64,000 bases of DNA from positions 32,629,521 through 32,693,520 of the forward strand of contig OX291544.1 in the NCBI GenBank assembly GCA_946406115.1, given 5' to 3'. Within the stretch, counting starts at the first letter, position 1. Each line of letters opens with the position of its first letter. The notes below the pieces were generated by a model. It saw only the letters and a list, made by a program, of their open reading frames with translations. It had not been told where the DNA came from and did not search any database. The DNA comes from Apoda limacodes. Taxonomy: Eukaryota > Arthropoda > Insecta > Lepidoptera > Limacodidae. Shown here one piece after another: positions 33,463 through 45,689 of the stretch. The position numbers were made by a program, and so were the translations under genes.

Positions 33463-33830
33463 TTTGTCGCATATATTGGCATTCACAAATAAATCTAAAC
33501 CTATGGGATACTTCCCGTTGTCTTAGAATCACGAAATTTAACACGAAGCAAAGTTTTTTACACAAATATAGGGAAAAATCCGAAATTCGGTAATTGGTAT
33601 TTATAATACATTAAAAAAAAGTTTGTTTTTCTGTCAAAACTTTTTAACTCAAGAAGGCGTGGTTGTATCAAGTTGAAATTATTATCAAATACTTAGATCA
33701 AGCACAAGCTCAAAACAAGCTGCAATAAAAAGTATGCCAAAAATACGGTCATTTTTGTCGCATATTTTGACATAAATGAATCAAAACCTATGGGGTCCTT
33801 CCTGATGGTTTGATGTTAGTCTTGCTTACA
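33292..33830 (+). repeat. GTTCCGTACC-related element, long subtype
   Basis: AGGGTTCCGTACCACAAAAG, CAAGTTGAAGTTAATATCAA, GGCCATTTTTGTCGCATATA. It has two internal half-units (33340-33500 and 33640-33790). It shares its body with 39050-39690 and 55724-56310. Confidence 0.75.
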
Positions 33831-33951
33831 TCATACATAAATTAATAAAAGAAAATAAAAGAAGGTTTAGGGACAGAGAACGAGAAAGTATTATGTATGT
33901 ATATACATATGATTATGCAAGAGTATAGTTATTATATAACAATTATCTTTG

Positions 33952-33964
33952 CCCCCCCCCCCCT
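33952..33964. repeat. Poly-C run
   Basis: A run of about 12-13 C, rare in this AT-rich context. Confidence 0.8.
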
Positions 33965-34117
33965 ATGCTACATAAAAGCACAAAATATTAATTGGCAAGT
34001 ATAAACACTTTATTATTAGTAGCTTTAATTTATTTATATTACCTACTAAGTGTTTCGATACAAATTATATACTTGTTAGTTGATTAACGAATTATTGTAT
34101 TATTATTTTAAACAGTT

Positions 34118-34165
34118 GAGTTTCTTGCCGGCTCTTTTGAGTAGAAAAGTGAGAGAAGTTGTCAG
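34118..34165 (+). repeat. LINE 3'-UTR scrap
   Basis: GAGTTTCTTGCCGGCTCTTT matches the 3' UTR motif of the 20.5-23.0 kb LINE (GAGTTTCTTGCCGGTTCTTC). Confidence 0.6.
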
Positions 34166-34534
34166 TAACGGTCAGGGGGCAGATAATGCGGAGACGCTGA
34201 ATTTTATACTATGTACGGCTTCGTTTTAATCGATTCATTAATTACTTGACTTTGCTCGTTGCGCCACTAGTACTAAATTCGTTGACTAATGATGGATGTA
34301 GCAAGCTATAGCTGCAGCTTGTGGCTACGAACAAGTATATGGGGTCTTAGACGGTTTCGAAAAATCAAATGTAAAAAAAAGTATTCCCAAGTATTGATTA
34401 AATAAAAGCGCTTGATTTGCATACTTAAAAGCCAGTTCTTAGTTTAGGACTAACCACTAGTACATGTATGTTTTCATATATGTACCTGCATGTAGTTTGA
34501 AACGAGTCTTTAAAACTGTAGTAAACTCGATTTT

Positions 34535-34660
34535 GCCGGCGCGCCCGCCATAAATTCAGTTATTGGCGTGGAACTTCTTAATTATACTAATGAAGTTTGC
34601 TATAGCTGAGTATGTGTGTGTTCGTTTAAAGTCGGTCGTAGTTATTCCCGTGGGCACTTT
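34535..34660 (+). repeat. 5' part of the LINE-type tail family
   Basis: GCGTGGAACTTCTTAATTAT, AAGTTTGCTATAGCTGAGTA, TAGTTATTCCCGTGGGCACT. Confidence 0.7.
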
Positions 34661-35600
34661 TGATTTTTTCCCCCATATTATGATTACAGTGTGAGTTCAG
34701 CTATGGTCACCCCATGCTGGGGTTTAAAATCGTGAAGCTATACATTTAAATTAAAAAACGGTGTCATTCTTTAAGATTTCAAGATAAAAAAATAAAAAAA
34801 ACCAAAAGATATTTTTCTTATACAATTAAACAAACTTACAAATACCGGTTTAGAGCTTCGTACATCATATAACTATGATAGTCATTGGCAACTCTATGTT
34901 CAAACATTAATTGCCCATATTAATGTATAAAGTTCTATGAAATGTAAAACGGCCTAGCTTCGTTATCTCTTACCTGATGTTGTTGTGCCAAGCTACATAT
35001 ACAAATGATTGTGCTTAGCCAAGTGTATCTGTTGGGTTTTTTATGTAAAGCTCGAATAATTCAACAAACGATATAAATATCACCTCAGAGTTTCCTATGC
35101 GTGTTTCCGGAGGCGAAGATCTATAAATGGCTCAAACATTAAAAACCAAATAAAAAAAATGCTTATCATGAAATTTTAATAAATACATCTCTTTAATAAC
35201 TATATCTTACATGGTGATGACATGATCTGATGATCTTAAGGCAGAGGATGAACTTATAGCTTACATGCATGTAGCTTAAATCTTAAACAAAACTTAATTT
35301 ATTACATTTATTAATACATAATGTACAAGTTACGGCAAGCAATATACAAATTATATGAAAATAGATGAAACCTTAACAGTAGGTACTAATAAAATCACAT
35401 TCTTGAAATTGTCCTAAAATGTTTTAAATTATTTTCGCTTATTGATAATATCTTTTGATTCTTCCAGAAAACTAAACTGAAGAATTAATAATAATGTGTG
35501 ATTTGATGTTACTATTGTAGCTATTTGTGGAAAAAAAAGCTTTTCCTTTTCATAATAATAAAAAAGAAATCAACATTATTCGCCAGAACTCAAATTTTCC
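34661..35600. other. No gene recognised
   Basis: AT-rich sequence downstream of gene 1. No exon supported. Confidence 0.5.
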
Positions 35601-35635
35601 TGTACTTATGTTTACAAATACCCAACTTTAAGTAA

Positions 35636-35641
35636 TTTATT
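35636..35641 (-). terminator. Poly-A signal of gene 1
   Basis: AATAAA on the minus strand, about 75 nt beyond the stop codon. Cleavage is expected near 35615-35620. Confidence 0.65.
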
Positions 35642-35715
35642 TCGACAAAAGAATTAAAGGTAATACTGGCATAATATGTTCACATTGCACTTAAACTTAA
35701 CTTAATTATCTAAAG

Positions 35716-38700
35716 CTACCACCAGTACCCCCCGTGATGGCCGTAGTAACCACCGTACGGCCAGCCGTACCCGTAGCCGTACCCGTGACTGGGCCATCCC
35801 CACCCGCCGTACCCACCGTAGTACCCAGGGTAGTACCCGTAGTGCCCGCCGCCGCCCCAGTGTCCGCCCCAGCCGCCGTAGTCTCCGCCCCAGTGGGACG
35901 CGGCGGTATTCAAATCTTCTTTTTCTGCCACTAAGTCTTCTTTCTCTATCTCCAATGGCTTTTCTTCTGCAGGCGCAGCATGAGTTAACGTTAACAGTAG
36001 AATTACTGTCACGGCTAATATGGTTACCTGAAAAATGGATTAATTAGCTCATTGTTTCGTCTACGTAAGGTTTAATTTCACTTTTGTGGGGTCATGAAGT
36101 CAATCTACTTTTTTGTGCTCATTTTTAGGGTTCCGTAGTGAACAAGGAACCCTTAAAGTTTCGCCATGTCCGTCCGTCCGACCGTCTGTCTGTCTGTCCG
36201 CGGCTTAGTGGAAAAACTACTAATACGAAAAAGCTGCAATTCGGCAGGTATATACACATTGATTAAGCCGACAAAGTGGTAGAATAAAATCTTTGAAAAA
36301 AATTTTCTTAGGTCCCTCCCCCACACGTGAAGTGGGGTCGTAATTTTTTTTCTCGTCTGTCCCATGGTGTGAGGTATCGTTGGATAGGAATTCTAAAAAC
36401 ATTGGCAGTATGCAAAGATCATTCTTTGATTTAGGGCTCCGTTTGCGGAACATTTAGCTTTAAAGTACTTATTTTTGTTAGAGTCAAGTGTCCCCCCCCT
36501 CCCCACTATCAACGAAAGTGTAGCATTTGGAAATGTAAAAAAAATTACGTTGGTAGTGCATATAATGAATTTAAAAAGAAATCTATCACGGGTAAGTACA
36601 ATTTACAGGCTAACGAGTAATAGTCGACCAAGTTATGTAATGTACTTGGAAAAGTGAAATTTTCGTACAAATTCCTTTAAAAAATACTTCATAAGTAGGT
36701 ACATCTGTAAAACAGGTATGAAATATAAGTCAATGAACGATGTATAATTATAGAAAAATAAAAAAATAACATTCTAAACACTAGATAGTTGTCAATTTAC
36801 GTTCAAATGACAATATTGTTATCAATTTACGTTCAAATGACGCATTGGACTAGCCTGCGCGCTTGGCGCAACATCGAATCGAGCGTGTGAACCCTTCATG
36901 CGCGAGTCCGACTCGCACTTGGCCGATTTTTGTATAAATAAAATCAATATGCATAAATTAATAAATATTCTTAGACATTACACGCAGCTCCATCTGATCA
37001 CAAACTAGGCAAAGCTTGTAGTACTATAAATATCTAATAACGGGTATACAAAAATTTATATATTTTTTAATATTTAGGGTTCCTTACCCAAAGGGTGCCA
37101 ACGGAGTCCTAATACTATGCCTACGCTGTCTGCCTCTCCATCCAAAATTTAAAGAGCTCTATCTTTAAAAAGGTAACAGTTAGATTTCTAATTTTGTCTC
37201 AGAATATGTGCTTTTGTGGAGATTACCTACCAAGTAATAAAAAATTCAAAAAGTAAATATTAAAGGTGGGTCCCTCCCTATAAAAGAAACACGTTTTTTT
37301 TGTTTCTGCTCTATAGTAAAAACAGTAATACGTACAAACTTCAAGCTTGCAGTGATTATAAGAGCTTTAAAGTACAACATCGACCCAATGTTATACGGTG
37401 TTGAGTAATTACCATCTTAGTTAACAGAAATAGTAACATATTTTTTTTGTTGGAAATTATATTTTAAGTTAAGCATCGTCGGGCATGGTTAGCCATTGGA
37501 TGGTTGGTCGTTTAGCGGCACACTTTTTTGTTTTTCTTTATGGTCGTTTTTTACGTAAATGGTGGTACGGAGTCCACAGTGCGTAAGTTCGACTCGCACT
37601 TAATATTACGTAGTAAACACTTAAGAATATTATCTTTTTCTATCGAAACCTTAAATACCATATTGCAATGCCGCTTGCTTTCGGCAAAATGTACAATTCT
37701 TGTGTATGTCGTACATGTAAAGGCATCCAGCGTTAGCAAATTTAAAATCTAAACGCGTTTTGAAATTCATTCTGAAAATTTGATATGAATTTAATATAAG
37801 TAGCTCCTTCAACACTTGGCTCTTTCACCTACGTAATAGTTGGTGATAAGTAACTTATTAGGTCACAATTTTGCGTTAGTTATATTTCTCACGCCTTGCA
37901 GCATAAAATATAGTTGATAAAAAAATATACTTCGACATTGGCAAAAAATATACAACATAGAATATTACATCCAACTCTGGAATCTGAGAGAAAAATGTAT
38001 GTAAGTATACCTCGAGATACCTAAAAGTACGGGTATACATTTTCCTCTCGAGTTTGGCTTACTCCAGGAGGTTAGTCATAACCTTTCAGGTGTGGTTTTA
38101 CGTTACGTTGTATGTTATATTGTCTGTATACCCGATAAGCTCCCTGACCGATCTTCGGCGGCTTCGCTTCGGCCGTGTTGCTCTACGCATAATAAAATAG
38201 ACCGATAATCCGTCAACAAGTCGGGCGATGCAACTGACAAGATGTCAACTTGACCTAACTTCGGCGTCTATAGGACTTATAATTTTAGAGCTGTCATTGA
38301 TTAGGTAAGCTATTGTCGTGTTTTAAGTGTTATTTTAAGTTGGTAAATGTTTAAAAGCTCAAATTTTGAAATTCCTTTCAGCTATCTCTGCGCCAAAAAT
38401 CAGTTCATATCAATGCTTACGTACAGGTCCTGTGTTTTTCCTTACGACTTAATTTTTTTTTTATACCACTAAGGTGGCAAAAAAGCTTACGGTCCGCCTG
38501 ATAGTAAGCTGTCACCGTAGCCTATGGACGCTTGCAACACTTGCGCGTTGCCAACCCTTCAGAAATCTAATAACTTCTTTCTTGAAGAACTCCATACTGT
38601 AGTTCTTGCAGAAAACCTTGGCAGGGAGCTCATTCCACAACTTAAGCGTTCTCGGCAGGAAGTTTCTCTGAAACCGCACTGTACGCGACCATTTAGGTTC

Positions 38701-39989
38701 TAAAGTGTGAGAATAAATTCCCTGCCGATGGCGAGCGGTGCGATGGTAGAAAGTAGCCGTGATTTACAAACATTGACATTTCGAACTCAAAGTTTATTCT
38801 AATCAAAACCTTTATAGTTAATGTTACTTAAGGATTTACAGAACTAATTTCTGCAATCGGTTTAATAGTTGTAGATATTACCTTCTACATACAAATAAAC
38901 AAATTGTATATCTCTATATAGAAGTATGTACATATAGACTATAACTATTATATAAACTTTCACTGTTTTATTTGGTAACTACATTATTAGTTTTCTGTAT
39001 TATTATGTATAAAAAATAACTGGAAAATATTATTTGTAGTTTTAAGGGTTCCTTAACTCAAACAGAACAAAAATTTTTAAAACCGCATAGAGTTAACGAG
39101 TTGAAATTAATATCAAATACTAAGGTCTGTGGTCCCTTAAAGCTGTAAAAAATCAATCTTCTTTGTTAACGCAATAAAAAAATATGGCCAATTTTGATGC
39201 ATATTTAGATATTCAGTTATACAAAAATAAATCAAAACCTATAGGGTACTTCCTTTTGTCCTAGAATCATAAAATTTGAGACTAAGGAAGGTCTCACATC
39301 ATAAATATAGAAAAAATCCAATTTTTGTTAATTTGTAGTTAATACATTTAAAAAGCAAGTATGTCTTAGTCAAGATCTGTAGGTCAAGATCCTTTTACTG
39401 AAGAACTCGTGGAGATATCAAGTAGCAATTAATATCAAATAGTAAAGTGTACAGGTACTCAATGTACTCAATGTACTCAATGTATTCAATGTTTTAAAAA
39501 AATCAAGCTTCTAAGTCAATGTGAAAAAAAATATGGTCATTTTTGTCGCATTTAGTGATACAAATAAATCAAAACCTATGGGGTACTTCCCGTTGACCAA
39601 CGAGACTTGATTTCATGATGGAAGAGCTATCTACACATAATAAGTTTGTACGGAATCCTCGGTGCGCGAATCAGACTCGCACTTGGCCCGGTTTGTATTT
39701 CCATCTGAAGCACCATATAATTATCATGATTTATACTTAGATAATTCATGGAATGACCATATTACATATATATAGAGCAAATTTTTGCGATTTGCACTTA
39801 CTTCAAGCAAATAGTAATTGATAAAAAAATAACAAAAAAGTTTTTACACATTAAATACACAAAAAATTAAAAACCTTATTTTGCCTTATTAAATTGTGAC
39901 CATCCTAACACTAAAATTTTCCTTTTCAACCTAAATAAAAATAGGCTAATTATAAATAAGGCACTGTTACCCACCTGTCTTGCCGCCAT
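35716..39989 (-). CDS. Secreted Gly/Tyr/Trp-rich small protein (cuticle/chorion-like)
   Basis: Two coding exons: 39989-39975 (MAARQ) and 36027-35716, joined across a 3947-nt phase-0 intron with donor CAG/GTGGGT and acceptor TTTTTCAG/GTA. The product has 108 residues. Residues 1-22 are a signal peptide (core VTILAVTVILLLTLTHA). Residues 23-46 are acidic with a doubled EKEDL motif. Residues 49-108 are almost only Gly, Tyr, Trp, His and Pro, built on GGY, GYGYG and GGW motifs, and end YWW. There are no Cys and no R&R chitin-binding consensus, so it is not a CPR protein. Such proteins usually serve in the extracellular matrix (cuticle, eggshell, silk-associated layers), which is inferred. Exon 2 alone appears open from a GTG at 36012, but the true start is the distant ATG. 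The minus-strand TATA and initiator sit just upstream. The GC-rich second exon contrasts with its AT-rich surroundings. Confidence 0.9.
36126..36932 (+). repeat. GTTCCGTACC-related element in the gene 1 intron
   Basis: TAGGGTTCCGTAGTGAACAA, a CCGTCCGTCCGACCGTCTGT run, and the end GCGCGAGTCCGACTCGCACT. A third body subtype, with GTCCCTCCCCCACACGTGAA. Partial relatives lie at 43130-43290 and 48895-49050. Confidence 0.75.
37074..37602 (+). repeat. GTTCCGTACC-family element with 5S-like module, copy 4 (complete)
   Basis: The only copy with both ends: TTTAGGGTTCCTTACCCAAA at the 5' end and GTGGTACGGAGTCCACAGTG plus GTTCGACTCGCACTT at the 3' end. The 5S-like block is at 37466-37523 (AAGTTAAGCATCGTCGGGCA ... 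CATTGGATGG). It lies in the gene 1 intron. Confidence 0.8.
38449..38760 (-). mobile_element. 5'-truncated LINE end in the gene 1 intron
   Basis: Same family as 29812-30385: ATACCACTAAGGTGGCAAAA, GCCTATGGACGCTTGCAACA, CGCACTGTACGCGACCATTT. It is truncated within the RT C-terminus. Confidence 0.8.
39050..39690 (+). repeat. GTTCCGTACC-related element, long subtype, in the gene 1 intron
   Basis: TAAGGGTTCCTTAACTCAAA at the start, TTGAAATTAATATCAAATAC in the body, GTACGGAATCCTCGGTGCGC and CAGACTCGCACTTGGCC at the end. The body holds a four-unit 10-bp array (GTACTCAAT, 39451-39490). Confidence 0.8.
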
Positions 39990-40030
39990 TTCGGATGTCG
40001 TGTGTCACCGTTGCCCAGTCCCGGCCGCAC

Positions 40031-40062
40031 TGCCGCCGAGGGCGACACCCGACGTTATATAC
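40031..40062 (-). promoter_or_regulatory. Core promoter of gene 1
   Basis: GTATATAA on the minus strand at 40062-40055, with the first T of TATATAA at 40061. An initiator-like GCAGTG has its A at 40031, exactly 30 nt downstream. The predicted 5' UTR is about 42 nt, ending CATCCGAAATGG. The GC-rich block 40010-40090 is confined to this promoter. Confidence 0.75.
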
Positions 40063-40109
40063 CCGTCGCGTCCGACTTCGCGCTTCCTTCGCCTATTGTC
40101 AGCCGACGA

Positions 40110-41590
40110 CCTCTATGCCTATGGGGTTCGGGACGGTAATTAACTATACTTGCTATATGTCTTTAAATCCTGACCTTCAGAGGGGTACCTGTTGCAGCAC
40201 AAGATCAAAATACCGAAAAAGATAAAAATATTCCATCTGTGAAATTAATACTGTGTGCGAGCGAGGGTGTATACGGTAGTGTAGCTTAGAAATAATCAAT
40301 TGTAACATAACAAAATGTTTGAAGTTGGCAGCAAAGTTATCCAGCAGGGAAATAAATAAAGTATTGGATAATTACCCTTTAAAACCCAAAAGGTAGCTGC
40401 AAATCGTGTTTCTCAAAAATCGATTCACTTCATAAAAAGTTAAAAAAATTTGGAAAATCCAAAAGTGAACGCCTCATAGCGGTCATTCACATTAAAAAAA
40501 AAATCTATAACAAAAACTTAAGTTTTTTAAAATAAAATAACAAATAAGGTGAGGAAAAAATATACTATAAAATAAAAATAAAAAATATATGTATAGATAT
40601 ACAGTATACAGTGGTATATTAGTTTTTTATAAATTATAATTAAACGACAGTACTTAGAACGCTAATATTAACTAGGAATCAGCACAGTGTTATACTTTAT
40701 ATATTAAAAACTAAAGTATTCCGGTAAGATGAATTTTTCGACCAATTTCTCTGCCACATACATGGTCACATAAACACAGACTCACGGACGTCCAAGAATG
40801 ATTAGTTTTAATGTTATTATTTATTATATTTAACAAATTAATTGTTTATAAAATGTACCATATGTGCTAGACAGATTATTTAACTTAATATTAGTGCACT
40901 CATATTATCCTGTAAGTGTTATATTAAAAAAAAAAAAACGTCATTTAAGTTTCGAAAGACTGGGTTTTTTGACATGTCGAGAGTAGAGCACTACCTCACC
41001 GCTCCGCTTATGAGGCGTGCAATATGATTGTTACTAATGTCATAATTTTATGATATACAAAATAGCGAGGTATAGAAAACGAGTTACCTAAAAATTTTTA
41101 ATTTTAGTGCTGGCTGCCCTGGCTTTAAATGTAAATCATAAGGGGCTAATTTTAAGCCTGGTTTGTAATAACTTATTTTTTCTTTACAATTTTTATGCTA
41201 ATTTCTTATGAAATTGTCACGCAAACTGGTTATCCGACAACCGGGTTATTTTTGGTATTCACGTTAAATTTACCACTAATTTTCCAATAATAATAATAAT
41301 AATTCACGTGTCAGCTGAATTTTATATTATAAGATTTAATTGTAATGGTATGCTGTTGTTGAAGCAGGTATCTACCTTATTTTGAGATATCAATACTATT
41401 TGAAATATCTAATATTAATTTAAATTTGTCTCAAGACGCTATTGAAGTGAAATATTTTGTTTAAAATATATCGTTGTTTTAACAAAACTTCGTACAAACA
41501 GTAATATGAGAACAAAAAAATCATGTATTTATCGGAATTCCAGTATTTGAGGTTGTTAGAATTTTTTAAGGTTGAGATATGTACTTAACC
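40110..41590. other. No gene recognised
   Basis: AT-rich sequence upstream of gene 1. A patch at 40975-41035 is somewhat GC-rich without coding signs. An AATAAT run lies at 41288-41302. Confidence 0.5.
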
Positions 41591-41599
41591 TTATTAGTT

Positions 41600-41760
41600 A
41601 CTTCGGAATTAAGTTCGGAGGTGAGTAGACAAAACTTTTTGCGATCCCAAACTGCGTTCTTCAAATGCTGGAATCCCAGTCCAGTCCACCTCCTAATGTC
41701 GCCCAGCAACTTATGTCTCAGACGACCTGGATTTCTCTTCCCCTGATATTTTACAGTCGA
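41600..41760 (-). pseudogene. C-terminal scrap of an RTE-type LINE protein
   Basis: The minus strand reads KYQGKRNPGRLRHKLLGD, then IRRWTGLGFQHLKNAVWD. This resembles the G[KR]R..GRP..RW.DD....G..W...A.DR ending of RTE-like LINE proteins, with several replaced residues. It is a short isolated fragment. Confidence 0.5.
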
Positions 41761-41769
41761 AAATAAATT

Positions 41770-43125
41770 TCGGGAATTAGACCGTATTGTCCCCTAGCCT
41801 ATAAACACTTATAAAACTCGCGAGTTTCCAACCCTTTACAAATCAAATTATTTTATTCTCAGGTCCTTGGGTCCTTAAGGACAACTTCGATATAAAGTTC
41901 AATTAACAACGTTAGAGTTGTGGATTTATTAGTTTATTGTAGTTTATTGTGCACTTTGGGGCATTGACCTTACCTTAGGGAAAGGAGGCATAGACCATAG
42001 TATATCGTAATAGCTCAATATGAATTGTCGAACAATAATGAGCTAATGAGACGTTTGACAGGTTTGAAAACTGCTGTCACATAAAAACAATTTTATTTGT
42101 ATAATAAACTCAAAATATTATAATTGACACTTATTACTCATCATTTTTCTTAATATATGCAACGTAACGAGGGTAATCGAGACAAAAAACTCATCAAGTG
42201 TTAGAAGGGAGTCAAGTAGGCACCTAAACAAGGAAATTAAGTTACACGCCTGAACTTATCAAACTTTATACGTTCATAAAAAAATACACCAAAACTAATT
42301 ACAAACAAACCACTAATTAAAACTCATCACACCGTGTAAAACAGCCTTAAATAGTTTCAATTAAAATTTTGCACTCAATTAAATTCAGTAAATATTTTAA
42401 GAGCTCAAGCGACATTGAAAATTATTGTGAGAAGCCAACGAAAACAAAAACAAGCAAACAGAGCCCGACGATACAGAGACGGAGTTAGGTCGGTACTTGT
42501 GGACGAGATAGTGTTGCCTATATTTTGCCTCTTGTTAAAAATCAAACAGCTTAACCAATGAGAAAACATCGACCCTTATTGATAAGTTATAGTATAAATT
42601 TATTTGATATACTTTGTCGTTTTGACTACATTCTATTTTATTTTTGTTGAATAATAAGTACAATTATAGAATCGAGTCTCCAATAATATAAATTGTATGG
42701 CTTTCTAATAATTTTATTTTGATTAAATCGATAGATTGAATAGTGATGGATGTTGGATAGGGAATACAGTCATTTTGAACTAGACTTAGAAATAGACGAT
42801 AATTGCGTGAAGATACGATATGTATCAATAAAGTTAATGAATTATCTAATAGTAGTACTGAAAGATAATATACGTACTGTAAATAAATAAAAAAGTTGAG
42901 CAAGGTTTTGTAAACAAAGTTTTAGAAACCTTTGTGTTAATAAATGGTTTGCGTTTTCAGTATTTCATGATTATTAATTTAAAATAGGTTTTGAATCTTT
43001 AAGGTAATTGGTTAACTTAAAAAAAGTAAGCGTTGGTTATTTTTTTTTATTACCAAATATTTAATACCTACGAAGGTATATACGTATAAATCACGCCGAC
43101 AAATCTACAAAAAACGATTTTTAGG
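41770..43125. other. No gene recognised
   Basis: AT-rich sequence. 41935-41960 holds TAGTTTATTGT repeated twice, possibly part of a LINE tail. No exon supported. Confidence 0.45.
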
Positions 43126-43129
43126 GTAC

Positions 43130-43290
43130 TTCTAGACGTAAAGTAGTGATAGTTTTTTTCTTGTGCTGGTGTAGGATGTCATTGGACGTTTTTAGATTCA
43201 GGGATCCGTTTGCAAAAAAATAATGCTTTAAGTGCTAACTTTTGTGAAATCAAGTGTCCTTCCCCCTCCTGCAAGCTAAATGGTTGTTTT
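43130..43290 (+). repeat. Fragment of the 36126-36932 repeat subtype
   Basis: AGGGATCCGTTTGCAAAAAA followed by AATCAAGTGTCCTTCCCCCT matches 36430-36500. Confidence 0.65.
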
Positions 43291-43794
43291 TAAATTTTTG
43301 TGGAAAAAATTACCGCAGTAGTAGTTCACACTAGAACAACAAGATGTTCCTTTTTCTTTAATTTTTCCCTTCACCGTTTCACCGTTTTCAACTTCTTAAT
43401 AGCGCCCATTGTGCACGTGTGTGGTTTGAAAATTACCGCACTAGTACCTTTTACTTTACAGATTTTTATTTTATTTTTAGCAAAAGAATTTCTGACTATA
43501 AACTGAGTTCTTATTTTTTGAATAATAAATCATATGTGTTTGTTAAAAACAAATCAAAACTATTATATTTCCTTAAATAAAAAGTTTTACAACATTTGAA
43601 CACTAGTAGAAACGTAATTACTGTCCTTAAACTGTATTGGAAACAGTCGTATAACACCCGTGTGTTTTGCTCAGTACTCAATCGGCTGAATTACTAACCT
43701 CGTCTGTAATGAGCAGCCTAGCTCACTTGTATCATAATGTACTAGTATTGTACATCAAGGAATTTTAAACAAAATTATAATACAATCTTAAATA

Positions 43795-43870
43795 TTAGAG
43801 GACAACTAGGTGGGGCCTTATCGCTATTAAGCGATCCCTTACAAATAGATTCGAGCAACCAGATAGTATG
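43795..43870 (-). repeat. LINE 3' tail with TTATCGCT...AGCGAT hairpin
   Basis: GGGGCCTTATCGCTATTAAG CGATCCC. Relatives lie at 57037-57185 and 59110-59145. Confidence 0.6.
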
Positions 43871-43904
43871 TGTTTGTATTTGTCAAAACACATCCACACC
43901 AATA

Positions 43905-44145
43905 TTATTACGGCGGGGGAACTCTTTAGATAAAATTTGCTATGGAGAGTTTGAGTCCCGGGAAACAACATAGGATCGTTTTTATCCCGAAAAATTCAAA
44001 AGTTCCTGTGGGAATAAGTATAACCGAGTTTAAAGGAACTTTAGCTACAGCTATAGCTTGCTATATTATTCATTAATATAATTAAGGAGTTCCTCGCAGA
44101 TAACCGAATTAAGGGCGAGTGGAACCGCTGCTAAAATCTAGGAGG
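43905..44145 (-). repeat. LINE-type tail family, longest copy
   Basis: The minus strand carries the 5' part (GCGGTTCCACTCGCCCTTAA), the middle (CAAGCTATAGCTGTAGCTAA) and CAGGAACTTTTGAATTTTTC, TTCCCGGGACTCAAACTCTC. It links the partial copies at 16021, 17640 and 34535 into one family. Confidence 0.75.
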
Positions 44146-44417
44146 AGTATGTCACGTACCTGGACGATTTTCAGCCGAAATCTGAATTTGAAATATCATT
44201 CTACGCTGGTTCCTAATCAGGAAGAAAGGTCTGGTTTCAATTTACACTGAAAAAACAATTTTAATCGAAACTAAACAACCGAAGTTTATTGAATAAATTA
44301 TCGTAAAGAGATGGACATGCAAAGAGATTTACTTCGCATTCTCAAAATGTCAGTTTGGATCTAGGTAAAGACAGTTTAATGGCAACAATGTGAATACCCG
44401 TAAAGCGTCTCTGTTAC

Positions 44418-44523
44418 CTTGGACAAGGGCAGCTGGCCGCTGGACCACTTCGCTGGTGATCGCGACTCGTAGGGCAGACGATAACTGGAGTCATTCACCT
44501 CGCTCCACAGGTTGGTTCGCATT
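44418..44523 (-). other. Candidate coding exon
   Basis: A GC-rich minus-strand segment, open in one frame: MRTNLWSEVNDSSYRLPYES, then RSPAKWSSGQLPLSK. It ends at AAG/GTAACA, a good donor (intron from 44417). The upstream boundary would be GCATAG/A, a weak acceptor with little pyrimidine. It contains an N-glycosylation-type NDS. The plus strand is open too (44390-44689). I do not recognise the sequence and cannot connect it to another exon. Confidence 0.35.
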
Positions 44524-45224
44524 CTATGCCTTCGAGAATATCTCTTATTTTTATAATTATTTAGCAAACTACCATATATTTAATTTGTTATACCGTTATA
44601 ATATAACTGTGAAGGGTGAAAAGGTGATAAATTATAGTAATATAAAGCTTAGTCATAATAAAAACAAACAGTCGCACCTAGTTCCGTAGAGTCAACTAAG
44701 TCAATTGATAATATTGAAAATTATTAATAACTTGGAAAGGTAAAGATACTTATAAATCTTAATTTTAGCTCACTTAAATACTTATCCAATGACACATGGA
44801 CTGTGACATACAGACAGATAAATAAATGGACATGACCAACCAACCTATAAGTGTTTAGTTTTTGCTATTTGGCGACAGAACTCTGATAAACTATAGTTTT
44901 CCAAGTCGCAGTAACTCTACAATAAAATCAAGTTTCGCAAACTTGCCACTTTACATGTTGTTATACAAGTTTATCGGTAACGGTACGAGTTTTAGGATTG
45001 TTAATAAAATTTTCGCCTTTAAAAAATCAAAAACACACATAAAGTCTCGCTGTTTAGAATATAATAAAATTGCGTCTTTGTGCACCGTTATACGTTCTGT
45101 GTTTGTAAGTGTGATGACGTTTGTTTATTTAAAATTGTACAACCTGGATATAACATTTTAACATGTGTAATCCGCACTTTCATCTTTTCATCAACCCAAT
45201 TTCCTCTTACTTTTTATTCGTCCT

Positions 45225-45475
45225 ATAGAGTTTTTTACCCATCACAAAAAGGTGCACAACGCCGCTAAAGAAGTTTTCACTTCAAAATCAATCTTTTTAT
45301 TTTTTATTTATTAATTATGGCGTGGCATTATTGTTTCCGTCTTGAAAATTTTTATGGCGTGGAATTATGGTTACCGTCTTACGAATTTTCAATCAGCCTG
45401 ACGGGAGTTTATAATTTTTTACCCATACCAAAAAAGTGGACTACGCGACTACAGAAGTTTTCACTTCAAAAATTT
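45225..45475 (+). repeat. Pair of diverged direct repeats
   Basis: GTTTTTTACCCATCACAAAA...GAAGTTTTCACTTCAAAA at 45225-45290 recurs as TTTTTTACCCATACCAAAAA...GAAGTTTTCACTTCAAAA at 45415-45475. A GGCGTGG(C/A)ATTATTG unit lies between. Probably a tandemly duplicated piece of a dispersed repeat. Confidence 0.65.
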
Positions 45476-45689
45476 CGAAAAAAAGTTGTTGAGGCTATGG
45501 CATACCCTAGAAAAAGCATGCCGTTTCGACCAGTATAGAAAGACGTATTACACTATTGAAGCATTGTATGACACAGACACAATTCCACGTACGATAGGCG
45601 CTATAAGAGACCACAAGTTGGAAATCTCGATTTTTTCGGTGTTTTGGTGGTACATAATTCAAATATTCATTAAGAACCATTAAATTAGC

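Noticed and set aside
40985..41000. let-7-like seed on the minus strand (TGAGGTAGTGC)
   Set aside because: The match stops after about nine bases and no hairpin surrounds it.
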